Source: Xylocopa sonorina
Taxonomy: Eukaryota > Arthropoda > Insecta > Hymenoptera > Apidae
Direction: 5' to 3'
Assembly: GCF_050948175.1 (NCBI RefSeq)
Contig: NW_027490393.1
Coordinates: 1 to 64,000 of the forward strand
Length of the DNA stretch: 64,000 bases
In this document: piece after piece, positions 42,961-56,380 of the stretch
Layout of the letters: each line of letters starts with the position of its first letter
How positions within the stretch are numbered: position 1 is the first letter of the stretch
Notes under the pieces: generated by a model
Database searches by the model: none
Seen by the model: only the letters and a program-made list of their open reading frames with translations
Told to the model about the DNA's origin: nothing
Program-made: the position numbers and the translations under genes

Positions 42961-45900
42961 ATGTCTACGTATCGAAGCAATAGAGTTCTAATGCTTCTTA
43001 AATCGTCATATCGCATCTCCTTTCTATGTTTAATGGTAAGATTTAATAGACATTGCGATGTGTCACGTATACCTTGTATTCCTTTCAAAAGAATGTAAAT
43101 GCGACACTTCCTTGCTAGGATGTAGCGTTTGCAGATGTCTACGTATCGAAGCAATAGGGATTTAATGCTTCTTAAATCGCCATATCGCTTCGCATTTCTG
43201 TGTTTCATGATAATATATAATATTCATTGCGAAGTGTCATGTATACCTCGAATTCCTTTCAAAAGAATGTAAATGCGACACTTCCTTGCTAGGAAATAGC
43301 GTTTGCAGATGTCTACGTATCGAAGCAATAGGCATGTAATGCTTCATAAATCGCGATATCGCATCTCATTTCTATGTTTCATGATAAGATATAATATTCA
43401 CAGTGCATTGTTATGTATACCTCGTATTCACTACAAAAGAATGTAAATGCGACACTTCCTTACTAGGAAGTAGAGTTTGCAGATGTCTACGTATCGAAGC
43501 AATAGAGTTCTAATGCTTCTTAAATCGCCATATTACATCACATTTCTATGTTTCATGATAAGATATAATATTCATTGTGGAGTGTTATGAATAACACGTA
43601 TTCCTTTCAAAAGAATGTAAATACGACACTTCCTTGCTAGGAAGTAGCGTTTGCAGATGTCTAGGTATCGAACCAATAGATTTCTAATACTTCTAAAATC
43701 GCCATATCGCATTTCATTTCTATGTTTTATGATAAGATATAATATTCACTGCGAAGTGTCATGTATACCTAGCATACACTTCAAATGAATGTAAATGCGA
43801 CACTTCCTTGCTAGGAAATACCGTTTGCAGATGTCTACGTATCGAAGCAATAGTGTTCTAATGCTTCTTAAATGGCGATATCGCATCCCATTTCTATGTT
43901 TTATGATAAGATATAATATTCATTGTGCAGTGTTATGTATACCTCGTATTCACTTCAAAAGAATGTAAATGCGACACTTCCTTGTTAGGAAGTAGCGTTT
44001 GCAGATGTCTACGTATGGAAGCAATAGAGTTCTAATGCTTCATAAATCGTCATATCGCGTCTCATTTCTATGTTTCATGATAAGATATAATTTCATTGCG
44101 AGGTGTCATGTATACCTCGTATTTCTTTCAAAAGAATGTAAACGCGACACTTCCTTGCTAGGAAATAGCGCTGGCAGATAGTGCAATAGAGTCGAAGCAA
44201 TAGAGTTCTAATGCTTCTCAAAACGCGATATCGGATCTCATTCCTACGTTTCATGGTAAGATATAATATTCATTGCGAAGTGACATGTATACCTCGTATT
44301 CCTTACAAAAGAATGTAAATGCGACACTTCCTTGCTAGGTAGTTGCGTTTGCTGATATCTACGTATCGAAGCAATAGGGATCTAATGCTTCTTAAATCGC
44401 CATATCGCTTCTCATGTGTATGTTTCATGATAATATATAATATTCACTGCGAAGTGTCATGTATACCTCGCATACACTTCAAATGAATGTAAATGCGACA
44501 CTTCCTTCCTAGGAAATAGCGTTTGCAGATGTCTACGTATCGAAGCAATAGTGTTCTAATGCTTCTTAATTCGCGATATCGCATCTCATTCCTATGTTTC
44601 ATGATAAGATATAATATTCAATGTGCAGTGTTAAGTATACCTCGTATTCACTTGAAAAGAATGTAAATGCGACACTTCCTTGCTAGGAAGTAGCGTTTGC
44701 AAATGTCTACGTATCGAAGCAATAGGGTTCCAATGCTTCTTAAATCGTCATATCGCATCTCATTTCTATGTTTCATGATAAGATATAATATTCATTGCGA
44801 CGTGTCATGTATACCTCATATTCCTTTCAAAAGAATGTAAATGCGTCACTTCCTTGCTAGGAAATAGCGTTGGCAGATGTCTACGTGTCGAAGCAATAGA
44901 GTTCTAATGCTTCTCAAAACGCGATATCGGATCTCATTCCTATGTTTCATGATAAGATATAATATTCAATGTGCAGTGTTATGTACTCCTCGTACTCACT
45001 TCAAAAGAAAGTAAATGCGAGAATACCTTGCTAGGAAATAGCGTTTCCAGATGTCTCCGTATCGAGGAAATAGTGTTCTAATGCTTCTTAAGTCGCGATA
45101 TCGCATCTCATGTCTGCGTTTCATGATAAGATATAATATTCATTGCGAAGTGACATGTATACCCCGTCTTCCTTACAAAAGAATGTAAATGCGACACTTC
45201 CTTGCTAGGAAGTAGCGTTTGCTGATGTCTAGGTATCGAAGCAATAGGGATCTAATGCTTCTTAAATCGCCATATCGCTTCTCATTTGTATGTTTCATGA
45301 TAAGATATAATATTCATTGTGCAGTGTTATGTATACCTCGTATTCACTTGAAAAGAATGTAAATGCGACACTTCCTTGCTAGGAAGCAGCGTTTGCAGAT
45401 GTCCACGTACCGAAGCAATAGCGTTCTAATGCTTCTTAAATCGTCATATCGCATCTCATTTCTATGTTTCATGATAAGATATAATATTCATTGCGATGTG
45501 TCATGTATACCTCGTATTCCTTTCAAAAGAATGTAAATGCGACACTTCCTTGCTAGGAAATAGAGTTGGCAGATGTCTACGTATCGAAGCAACAAAGTTC
45601 TAATGCTTCTCAAAAAGCGATATCGCATCCCATTCCTATGTTTCATGATAAGATATAATATTCATTGTGCAGTGTTAAGTATACCTCGTATTCACTTCAA
45701 AAGAATGTAAATGCGACACTTCCTTGCTTGGAAATAGCGTTTGCAGATGTCTACGTATCGAGGTAATAGTTTTCTAATGCTCCTTAAATCGACATATCGC
45801 ATCTCATTTCTATGTTTCATGATAAGATATAATATTCACAGTGCAGTGTTATGCATACCTCGTATTCGCTTGAAAAGAATGTAAATGCGACACTTCCTTG

Positions 45901-47834
45901 CTAGGAAATAGCGTTTGCAGATGTCTACGTTTCGAAGCAATAGAGTTCTAATGCTTCTTAAATCACCATATCGCATCTCATATCTATGTTTCATGATAAT
46001 CTATAATATTCATTGCGTAGTGCAATGTATACCTCGTATTCCTTTCAAAAGAATGTAAATGCGACACTTCCTTGCTAGGAAATAGCGTTTGCAGATGTCT
46101 ACGTATCGAAGCAATAGACATCTTAAGCTTCATAAATCGCGATATCGCATCTCATTTCTATGTTTCATGATAAGATATAATACTCACAGTGCACTGTTAT
46201 GCATACCTCGTATTCACTTCAAAAGAATGTAAATGCGACACTTCCTTGCTAGGAAATAGCGTTTGCAGATGTCTACGTTTCGTAGCAATAGAGTTCTAAT
46301 GCTTCTTAAATCGCGATATCGCACCCCATTTCTATGTATCATGATAAGATATAATATTCAGAGTGCAGTGTTACGTATACCTCGTATTCACTTCAAAAGA
46401 ATGTAAATGCGACACTTCCTTGCTAGGAAGTAGCGTTTTCAGATGTCTACGTATCGAAGCAATAGAGTTCTAATGCTTCTTAAATCGCCATATCGCTTCT
46501 CATTTGTATGTTTCATGATAAGATATAATATTCATTGTGCAGTGTTATGTATACCTCGTATTCACTTGAAAAGAATGTAAATGCGACACTTCCTTGCTAG
46601 GAAATAGCGTTTGCAGATGTCTACGTATCGTAGTAATAGAGTTCTAATGCTTCTCAAACCGAGATGTCGCATTTCATTTCTATGCTTCGTGATAAGATAT
46701 AATATTCTTTGTGGAGTGTTATGTATACCTCGTATTCACTTCAATGGAATGTAAGTGCGACAATTCCTTGCTAGGAAATAGAGTTTGCAGATGTCTACGT
46801 ATATTAGCAATAGGGTTCTAATGCTTCTCAAATCGCGATGTGGCATCTCATTTCTATGTTTCATGATCAGATATAATATTCATTGCGAAGTGTCATGTAT
46901 ACCTCGTATTCACTTCAAAAGGATGTAAATGCGACACTTCCTTGCCAGGATATAGCGTTTCCAGGTGACTACGTGTCGAAACAATAGAGATCTAATGATT
47001 CCTACAACGCGATATCACATCTCACTTCTATGTTTCATGATAAGATATAATATCCATTACGAAGTGTCATGTATACCTCGTATTCACTTCTGTGGAATGT
47101 AAATGCGACACTTCCATGCTAGGAAATAGCGTTTGCAGTTGTCTACGTATCGTAGAAGTAGAATTCTGGTGCTTCTTAAAACGCGATATCGCATCTCACT
47201 TCTATGTTTCATGATAAGATATAATAATCATTGCGAATTGTCATGTATACCACGATTTCACTTCACAAGAATGTAAATGCGAAACTTCCATGCTAGGAAA
47301 TAGCGTTTGCAGATGTCTACGCATCGTAGCAATAGAGTTCTAATGCTTCTCAAAACGCGATATCGCAACTCATTCCTATGTTTCATGATAAGATATAATA
47401 TTCATTGCGAAGTGTCATGTATATCTCGTATTCACTTCAAAAGTATGTAAATGCGAAGCTCCCATGCTTGGAGATAGCGTTTGCAGTTGTCTACGTATCG
47501 TAACAATAGAGTTCTAGTGCTTCTCAAAACGCGACATCGCATCTCATTCCTATGTCTCATGATAAGAAATAACAATCATTGCAAAGTGTCATGTATATCT
47601 CTTATTCACTTCAAAAGAATGTAAATGCGACACTTCCATGCTAGGAAATAGCGTTTGCAGATGTCTACGTATCGAAGCAATAGTGTTCTAATGCTTCTCA
47701 AAACGCGATATCGCAACTCATTCCTATGTTTCATGGTAAGATATAATATTCATTGCGAAGTGTCATGTATACCTCTATTTCACTTCACAAGAATGTAAAT
47801 GCGACACTTCCTCGCTAGGAAATGGCGTTTGCAG
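42961..47834 (+). repeat. 28-monomer tandem duplication, copy 1 (4,874 bp)
   Basis: The block is followed directly by a second copy at +4,874 bp (28 x 174 plus 2). Left-edge markers are GCATCTCCTTTCTATG and TTAATGGTAAGATTTAATAG. Other markers are GCAGATAGTGCAATAGAGTC, ACCTAGCATAC and TCCATGCTAGG near the right end. The left junction lies at GTTTGCAGATGTCTACG, where the copies become alike. Confidence 0.93.
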
Positions 47835-50800
47835 ATGTCCACGTATCGAAGCAATAGAGTTCTAATGCTTCTTAAATCGTCATATCGCATCTCCTTTCTA
47901 TGTTTAATGGTAAGATTTAATAGACATTGCGATGTGTCACGTATACCTTGTATTCCTTTCAAAAGAATGTAAATGCGACACTTCCTTGCTAGGATGTAGC
48001 GTTTGCAGATGTCTACGTATCGAAGCAATAGGGATTTAATGCTTCTTAAATCGCCATATCGCTTCGCATTTCTGTGTTTCATGATAATATATAATATTCA
48101 TTGCGAAGTGTCATGTATACCTCGAATTCCTTTCAAAAGAATGTAAATGCGACACTTCCTTGCTAGGAAATAGCGTTTGCAGATGTCTACGTATCGAAGC
48201 AATAGGCATGTAATGCTTCATAAATCGCGATATCGCATCTCATTTCTATGTTTCATGATAAGATATAATATTCACAGTGCATTGTTATGTATACCTCGTA
48301 TTCACTACAAAAGAATGTAAATGCGACACTTCCTTACTAGGAAGTAGAGTTTGCAGATGTCTACGTATCGAAGCAATAGAGTTCTAATGCTTCTTAAATC
48401 GCCATATTACATCACATTTCTATGTTTCATGATAAGATATAATATTCATTGTGGAGTGTTATGAATAACACGTATTCCTTTCAAAAGAATGTAAATACGA
48501 CACTTCCTTGCTAGGAAGTAGCGTTTGCAGATGTCTAGGTATCGAACCAATAGATTTCTAATACTTCTAAAATCGCCATATCGCATTTCATTTCTATGTT
48601 TTATGATAAGATATAATATTCACTGCGAAGTGTCATGTATACCTAGCATACACTTCAAATGAATGTAAATGCGACACTTCCTTGCTAGGAAATACCGTTT
48701 GCAGATGTCTACGTATCGAAGCAATAGTGTTCTAATGCTTCTTAAATGGCGATATCGCATCCCATTCCTATGTTTTATGATAAGATATAATATTCATTGT
48801 GCAGTGTTATGTATACCTCGTATTCACTTCAAAAGAATGTAAATGCGACACTTCCTTGTTAGGAAGTAGCGTTTGCAGATGTCTACGTATGGAAGCAATA
48901 GAGTTCTAATGCTTCATAAATCGTCATATCGCGTCTCATTTCTATGTTTCATGATAAGATATAATTTCATTGCGAGGTGTCATGTATACCTCGTATTTCT
49001 TTCAAAAGAATGTAAACGCGACACTTCCTTGCTAGGAAATAGCGCTGGCAGATAGTGCAATAGAGTCGAAGCAATAGAGTTCTAATGCTTCTCAAAACGC
49101 GATATCGGATCTCATTCCTACGTTTCATGGTAAGATATAATATTCATTGCGAAGTGACATGTATACCTCGTATTCCTTACAAAAGAATGTAAATGCGACA
49201 CTTCCTTGCTAGGTAGTTGCGTTTGCTGATATCTACGTATCGAAGCAATAGGGATCTAATGCTTCTTAAATCGCCATATCGCTTCTCATGTGTATGTTTC
49301 ATGATAATATATAATATTCACTGCGAAGTGTCATGTATACCTCGCATACACTTCAAATGAATGTAAATGCGACACTTCCTTCCTAGGAAATAGCGTTTGC
49401 AGATGTCTACGTATCGAAGCAATAGTGTTCTAATGCTTCTTAATTCGCGATATCGCATCTCATTCCTATGTTTCATGATAAGATATAATATTCAATGTGC
49501 AGTGTTAAGTATACCTCGTATTCACTTGAAAAGAATGTAAATGCGACACTTCCTTGCTAGGCAGTAGCGTTTGCAAATGTCTACGTATCGAAGCAATAGG
49601 GTTCCAATGCTTCTTAAATCGTCATATCGCATCTCATTTCTATGTTTCATGATAAGATATAATATTCATTGCGACGTGTCATGTATACCTCATATTCCTT
49701 TCAAAAGAATGTAAATGCGTCACTTCCTTGCTAGGAAATAGCGTTGGCAGATGTCTACGTGTCGAAGCAATAGAGTTCTAATGCTTCTCAAAACGCGATA
49801 TCGGATCTCATTCCTATGTTTCATGATAAGATATAATATTCAATGTGCAGTGTTATGTACTCCTCGTACTCACTCCAAAAGAAAGTAAATGCGAGAATAC
49901 CTTGCTAGGAAATAGCGTTTCCAGATGTCTCCGTATCGAGGAAATAGTGTTCTAATGCTTCTTAAGTCGCGATATCGCATCTCATGTCTGCGTTTCATGA
50001 TAAGATATAATATTCATTGCGAAGTGACATGTATACCCCGTCTTCCTTACAAAAGAATGTAAATGCGACACTTCCTTGCTAGGAAGTAGCGTTTGCTGAT
50101 GTCTAGGTATCGAAGCAATAGGGATCTAATGCTTCTTAAATCGCCATATCGCTTCTCATTTGTATGTTTCATGATAAGATATAATATTCATTGTGCAGTG
50201 TTATGTATACCTCGTATTCACTTGAAAAGAATGTAAATGCGACACTTCCTTGCTAGGAAGCAGCGTTTGCAGATGTCCACGTACCGAAGCAATAGCGTTC
50301 TAATGCTTCTTAAATCGTCATATCGCATCTCATTTCTATGTTTCATGATAAGATATAATATTCATTGCGATGTGTCATGTATACCTCGTATTCCTTTCAA
50401 AAGAATGTAAATGCGACACTTCCTTGCTAGGAAATAGAGTTGGCAGATGTCTACGTATCGAAGCAATAAAGTTCTAATGCTTCTCAAAAAGCGATATCGC
50501 ATCCCATTCCTATGTTTCATGATAAGATATAATATTCATTGTGCAGTGTTAAGTATACCTCGTATTCACTTCAAAAGAATGTAAATGCGACACTTCCTTG
50601 CTTGGAAATAGCGTTTGCAGATGTCTACGTATCGAGGTAATAGTTTTCTAATGCTCCTTAAATCGACATATCGCATCTCATTTCTATGTTTCATGATAAG
50701 ATATAATATTCACAGTGCAGTGTTATGCATACCTCGTATTCGCTTGAAAAGAATGTAAATGCGACACTTCCTTGCTAGGAAATAGCGTTTGCAGATGTCT

Positions 50801-52708
50801 ACGTTTCGAAGCAATAGAGTTCTAATGCTTCTTAAATCACCATATCGCATCTCATATCTATGTTTCATGATAATCTATAATATTCATTGCGTAGTGCAAT
50901 GTATACCTCGTATTCCTTTCAAAAGAATGTAAATGCGACACTTCCTTGCTAGGAAATAGCGTTTGCAGATGTCTACGTATCGAAGCAATAGACATCTTAA
51001 GCTTCATAAATCGCGATATCGCATCTCATTTCTATGTTTCATGATAAGATATAATACTCACAGTGCACTGTTATGCATACCTCGTATTCACTTCAAAAGA
51101 ATGTAAATGCGACACTTCCTTGCTAGGAAATAGCGTTTGCAGATGTCTACGTTTCGTAGCAATAGAGTTCTAATGCTTCTTAAATCGCGATATCGCACCC
51201 CATTTCTATGTATCATGATAAGATATAATATTCAGAGTGCAGTGTTACGTATACCTCGTATTCACTTCAAAAGAATGTAAATGCGACACTTCCTTGCTAG
51301 GAAGTAGCGTTTTCAGATGTCTACGTATCGAAGCAATAGAGTTCTAATGCTTCTTAAATCGCCATATCGCTTCTCATTTGTATGTTTCATGATAAGATAT
51401 AATATTCATTGTGCAGTGTTATGTATACCTCGTATTCACTTGAAAAGAATGTAAATGCGACACTTCCTTGCTAGGAAATAGCGTTTGCAGATGTCTACGT
51501 ATCGTAGTAATAGAGTTCTAATGCTTCTCAAACCGAGATGTCGCATTTCATTTCTATGCTTCGTGATAAGATATAATATTCTTTGTGGAGTGTTATGTAT
51601 ACCTCGTATTCACTTCAATGGAATGTAAGTGCGACAATTCCTTGCTAGGAAATAGAGTTTGCAGATGTCTACGTATATTAGCAATAGGGTTCTAATGCTT
51701 CTCAAATCGCGATGTGGCATCTCATTTCTATGTTTCATGATCAGATATAATATTCATTGCGAAGTGTCATGTATACCTCGTATTCACTTCAAAAGGATGT
51801 AAATGCGACACTTCCTTGCCAGGATATAGCGTTTCCAGGTGACTACGTGTCGAAACAATAGAGATCTAATGATTCCTACAACGCGATATCACATCTCACT
51901 TCTATGTTTCATGATAAGATATAATATCCATTACGAAGTGTCATGTATACCTCGTATTCACTTCTGTGGAATGTAAATGCGACACTTCCATGCTAGGAAA
52001 TAGCGTTTGCAGTTGTCTACGTATCGTAGAAGTAGAATTCTGGTGCTTCTTAAAACGCGATATCGCATCTCACTTCTATGTTTCATGATAAGATATAATA
52101 ATCATTGCGAATTGTCATGTATACCACGATTTCACTTCACAAGAATGTAAATGCGAATCTTCCATGCTAGGAAATAGCGTTTGCAGATGTCTACGCATCG
52201 TAGCAATAGAGTTCTAATGCTTCTCAAAACGCGATATCGCAACTCATTCCTATGTTTCATGATAAGATATAATATTCATTGCGAAGTGTCATGTATATCT
52301 CGTATTCACTTCAAAAGTATGTAAATGCGAAGCTCCCATGCTTGGAGATAGCGTTTGCAGTTGTCTACGTATCGTAACAATAGAGTTCTAGTGCTTCTCA
52401 AAACGCGACATCGCATCTCATTCCTATGTCTCATGATAAGAAATAACAATCATTGCAAAGTGTCATGTATATCTCTTATTCACTTCAAAAGAATGTAAAT
52501 GCGACACTTCCATGCTAGGAAATAGCGTTTGCAGATGTCTACGTATCGAAGCAATAGTGTTCTAATGCTTCTCAAAACGCGATATCGCAACTCATTCCTA
52601 TGTTTCATGGTAAGATATAATATTCATTGCGAAGTGTCATGTATACCTCTATTTCACTTCACAAGAATGTAAATGCGACACTTCCTCGCTAGGAAATGGC
52701 GTTTGCAG
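47835..52708 (+). repeat. 28-monomer tandem duplication, copy 2 (4,874 bp)
   Basis: Nearly identical to 42,961-47,834. Only a handful of single-base differences were noticed by eye, for example CCCATTCC against CCCATTTC near 48,765, GCAGTAGCG against GAAGTAGCG near 49,561, and GAATCTTCC against GAAACTTCC near 52,155. Copy 2 ends where CGTAGCAATAG replaces CGAAGCAATAG just after GATGTCCACGTAT. This is the youngest visible duplication of the array. Confidence 0.93.
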
Positions 52709-55166
52709 ATGTCCACGTATCGTAGCAATAGAGTTCTAATGCTTCTTAGAACGCGATATCGCATCTTACTCCTAAGTTTCATGATAAGATATAATATTCG
52801 TTGCGAAGTGTCATGTATACCTCGATTTCACTTCACAAGAATGTAAATGCGACACTTCCATGCTAGGAAATAGCGTTTGCAGATGTCTGCGTATCGTAGC
52901 AATAGAGTTCTAGTGCTTCTTAAAACGCGATATCGCATCTCACATCTGTGTTTCATGATAAGATATAATATTCATTGCGAAGTGTCATGTATACCTCGTA
53001 CTCACATCATAAGAATGTAAATGCGAAACTTCCATGCTAAGAAATATCGTTTGCAGATGTCTACGCATCGTAGCAATAGAGTTCTAATGCTTCTCAAAAC
53101 GCGATATCGCAACTCATTCCTATGTTTCATGATAAGATATAATATTCATTGCGAAGTGTCATGTATATCTCGTATTCACTTCAAAAGAATGTAAATGCGA
53201 AACTTCCATGCTAGGAAATAGCGTTTGCAGATGTCAACGTATCGTAGCAATAGAGGTCTAATGCTTCTCAAAACGCGATATCGCAACTCATTCCTATGTT
53301 TCATGGTAAGATATAATATTCATTGCGAAGTGTCATGTATACCTCTATTTCACTTCACAAGAATGTAAATGCGACACTTCCACGCTAGGAAATAGCGTTT
53401 GCAGATGTCCACGTATCGTAGCAATAGAGTTCTAATGCTTCTTAAAACGCGATATCGCATCTCACTTCTATGTTTCATGATAAGATATAATATTCATTGC
53501 GAATTGTCATGTATACCTCGATTTCACTTCACATGAATGTAAATGCGACACTTCCATGCTAGGAAATAGAGTTTGCAGATGTCAACGTATCGTAGAAATA
53601 GAGTTCTAATGCTTCTTAGAATGCGATATCGCATCTTACTCCTATGTTTCATGATAAGATATAATATTCGTTGCGAAGTGTCATGTATACCTCCATTTTA
53701 CTTCACAAGAATGTCTTCAAAGAGTTCTAGTGCTTCTTAAAACGCGATATCGCATCTCACATCTGTGTTTCATGATAAGATATAATATTCATTGCGAAGC
53801 GTCATGTATACCTCGTATTCACTTCAAAATAATGTAAATGCGAAACTTCCGTGCTGGGAATTAGCGTTTGCAGATGTCTACGTACCGTAGCGATAGAGCT
53901 CTATTGCTTCTTAAAACGCCATATCGCATCTCACTTCTATGTTTCATGATAAGATACAATATTCATTGCGAAGTGTCATGTATACCTCGATTTCACTTCA
54001 CAAGAATGTAAATGCGACACTTCCTTGCTAGGAAATATTGTTTGCTGATGTCTACGTATCGTAGCAATAGAGTTCTAATGCTTCTTAGAACGCGATGTCG
54101 TATTTCATTTCAATGTTTCGTAATAAGATATAATATTCATTCTGTGATGTTATGTATACCTCGTATTCACTTCAACGGAATGTAAGTGCGACATTTCCTT
54201 GCTAGGAAATAGAGTTTGCAGATGTCTACGTATATTAGCAATAGAGTTCTAATGCTTCTCAAAACGCGATATAGCATTTCACTTCTATGTTTCATGATAA
54301 GATACAATATTCATTGTGGAGTGTCATGTATACCTCGTATTAACTTCAAAAGAATGTAAATGCGCCACTTCCATGCTAGGAAATAGCGTTTGCAGATGTC
54401 TACGTATAGTAGCAATAGAGTTCTAATGCTTCTTAAAATGCGATATCGCATCTCACTGCTATGTTTCATGATAAGAAAGAATATTCATTATGGAGTGTTA
54501 TGTATACCTCGTATTCACTTCAAAAGAATGCAAATGGGACCCTTTCATGCTAGGATATAGCGTTTGCAGATGTCTACGTATCGTAGCAATAGAGTTCTAA
54601 TGCTTCCTAAAACGTGATGTCGTATTTCATTTCTATGTTTTGTAATAAGATATAATATTCATTGTGTAATGTTATGTACACCTCGTATTCACTTCAATGG
54701 AATGTAACTGCGACATTTCCTAGCTAGGAAATAGAGTTTGCAGATGTCTACGTATCGAAGCAGTAGAGTTCTAATGCTTCTAAAAGCGAGATGTCGCATT
54801 TCATTTCTATGATTCGTGATAAGATATAATATTCATTGTGGAGTGTCATGTATACCTCGTATTAACTTCAAAAGAATGTAAATGCGCCACTTAAATGCTA
54901 GGAAATAGCGTTTGCAGATGTCTACGTATCGAAGCAATGGAGTTCTAATGCTCCTCAAAACGCGATATCGCATCTCATTTCTACGTTTCATGATAAGATA
55001 TAAGATTCATTTGGAAATTTTATGTATACCTCGTCTACGCCTCAAAAAAATGTTAATGTCACACATCCTTGCAAGGAAGTGCGTTTCCAGATGACCACTT
55101 ATCGAAGCAATGGAGTTCTAATGCTTCTTAGAACGCGATAACGCATCTCATTTCTATGTTTCATGA
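52709..55166 (+). repeat. Right-hand monomer subfamily (TTCCATGCTAGG type)
   Basis: Monomers here favour ACTTCCATGCTAGG, CGTAGCAATAG and CTCAAAACGCGATATCGCAACTC, the last split as CTCAAAACGCG and ATATCGCAACTC. The same type also occupies 47,100-47,830 and 55,740-57,384. The array thus has positional subfamilies, with its right end differing from its left. Confidence 0.75.
53601..53721 (+). repeat. Truncated 121-bp monomer
   Basis: GAGTTC landmarks lie at 53,601 and 53,722, only 121 bp apart, and the next is a normal 174 bp away. About 53 bp, covering the TTCC/GGAA dyad and the TACGTA segment, is replaced by a short CTTCAA junction. This is the largest indel noticed in the array. Confidence 0.85.
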
Positions 55167-56170
55167 TACAATATAATATTCATTGCGATGTGCTATGTAT
55201 GCCTCGTCTACTCTTCAAAGGAATGTGAATGCCACACTTCCTTGCTAGGAAACGCGTTTTCAGATGTCTACGTATTAAAGCAATAGAGTTCTAATGCTTC
55301 TTTAAACGCGATATCGCATTTCAATTCTGTGTTTCATGACAAGATATAATGTTCATTGCGAAGTGTTATGTATACGTCGTGTACACTTCAAAAGAATGTA
55401 TATTGCACACTTCCATCCCAGGAAATGCGTTTCATGTTGTCCACGTATCGAAGCAATGGAGTTCTAATGCTTCTTAAATCGCGATAACGCCTCACTTCTA
55501 TGTTTCAGGATAAGATATAATATTCATTGCGAAGTGTCATGTATACCTCGTATTCGCTTCGAAAGAATGTAAATGCGACTATTCCTTGCTAGGAAATAGC
55601 GTTTGCTGAAGTCTCCGTACCGAAGTAATAGATTTCTATTACGTCGTAAAACGGGATATCGCATCTCATTTCTATGTTTCATGACAAGATATAATATTCA
55701 TTGCGAAGTGTCATGTATATCTCGTATTCACTTCAAAAGAATGTAAATGCGAAGCTTCCATGCTTGGAGATAGCGTTTGCAGATGTCTACGCATCGTAAC
55801 AATAGAGTTCTAGTGCTTCTCAAAACGCGACATCGCATCTCATTCCTATGTCTCATGATAAGAAATAACACTAATTGCAAAGTGTCATGTATATCTCTTA
55901 TTCACTTCAAAAGAATGTAAATGCGATACTTCCATGCTAGGAAATAGCGTTTGCAGATGTCTACGTATCGAAGCAATAGTGTTCTAATGCTTCTCAAAAC
56001 GCGATATCGCAACTCATTCCTATGTTTCATGATAAGATATAATATTCATTGCGAAGTGTCATGTACATCTCGTTTTCACTTCAAAAGAATGTAAATGCGA
56101 ATCTTCCATGCTAGGAAATAGCGTTTGCAGATGTCTACGTATCGTAGCAATAGAGTTCTAATGCTTCTTA
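55167..56170 (+). repeat. Duplication near array edge, left copy (partner 56,381-57,384)
   Basis: Unusual monomers (AGGAAACGCGTTTTCAG, GTATTAAAGCAATAG, CATCCCAGGAAATGCG, TCTATTACGTCG) repeat at +1,214 bp, which is 7 monomers minus 4 bp. Internal monomers already carry small deletions, so they were diverged before being copied. Confidence 0.88.
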
Positions 56171-56380
56171 ACACGCCATATCGCATCTCACTTGTATGTT
56201 TCATGATAAGAAATCATATTCATTGCGAAGTGTCATGTATACCTCGATTTCACTTCACAAGAATGTAAATGCGGCACTTCCTTGCACGGAAATATTGTTT
56301 GCAGATGTCTACGTATCGTAGCAACAGAGTTCTAATGCTTCTTAAAACGAGATGTCGCATTTCGTTTCTACGTTTCGTGA

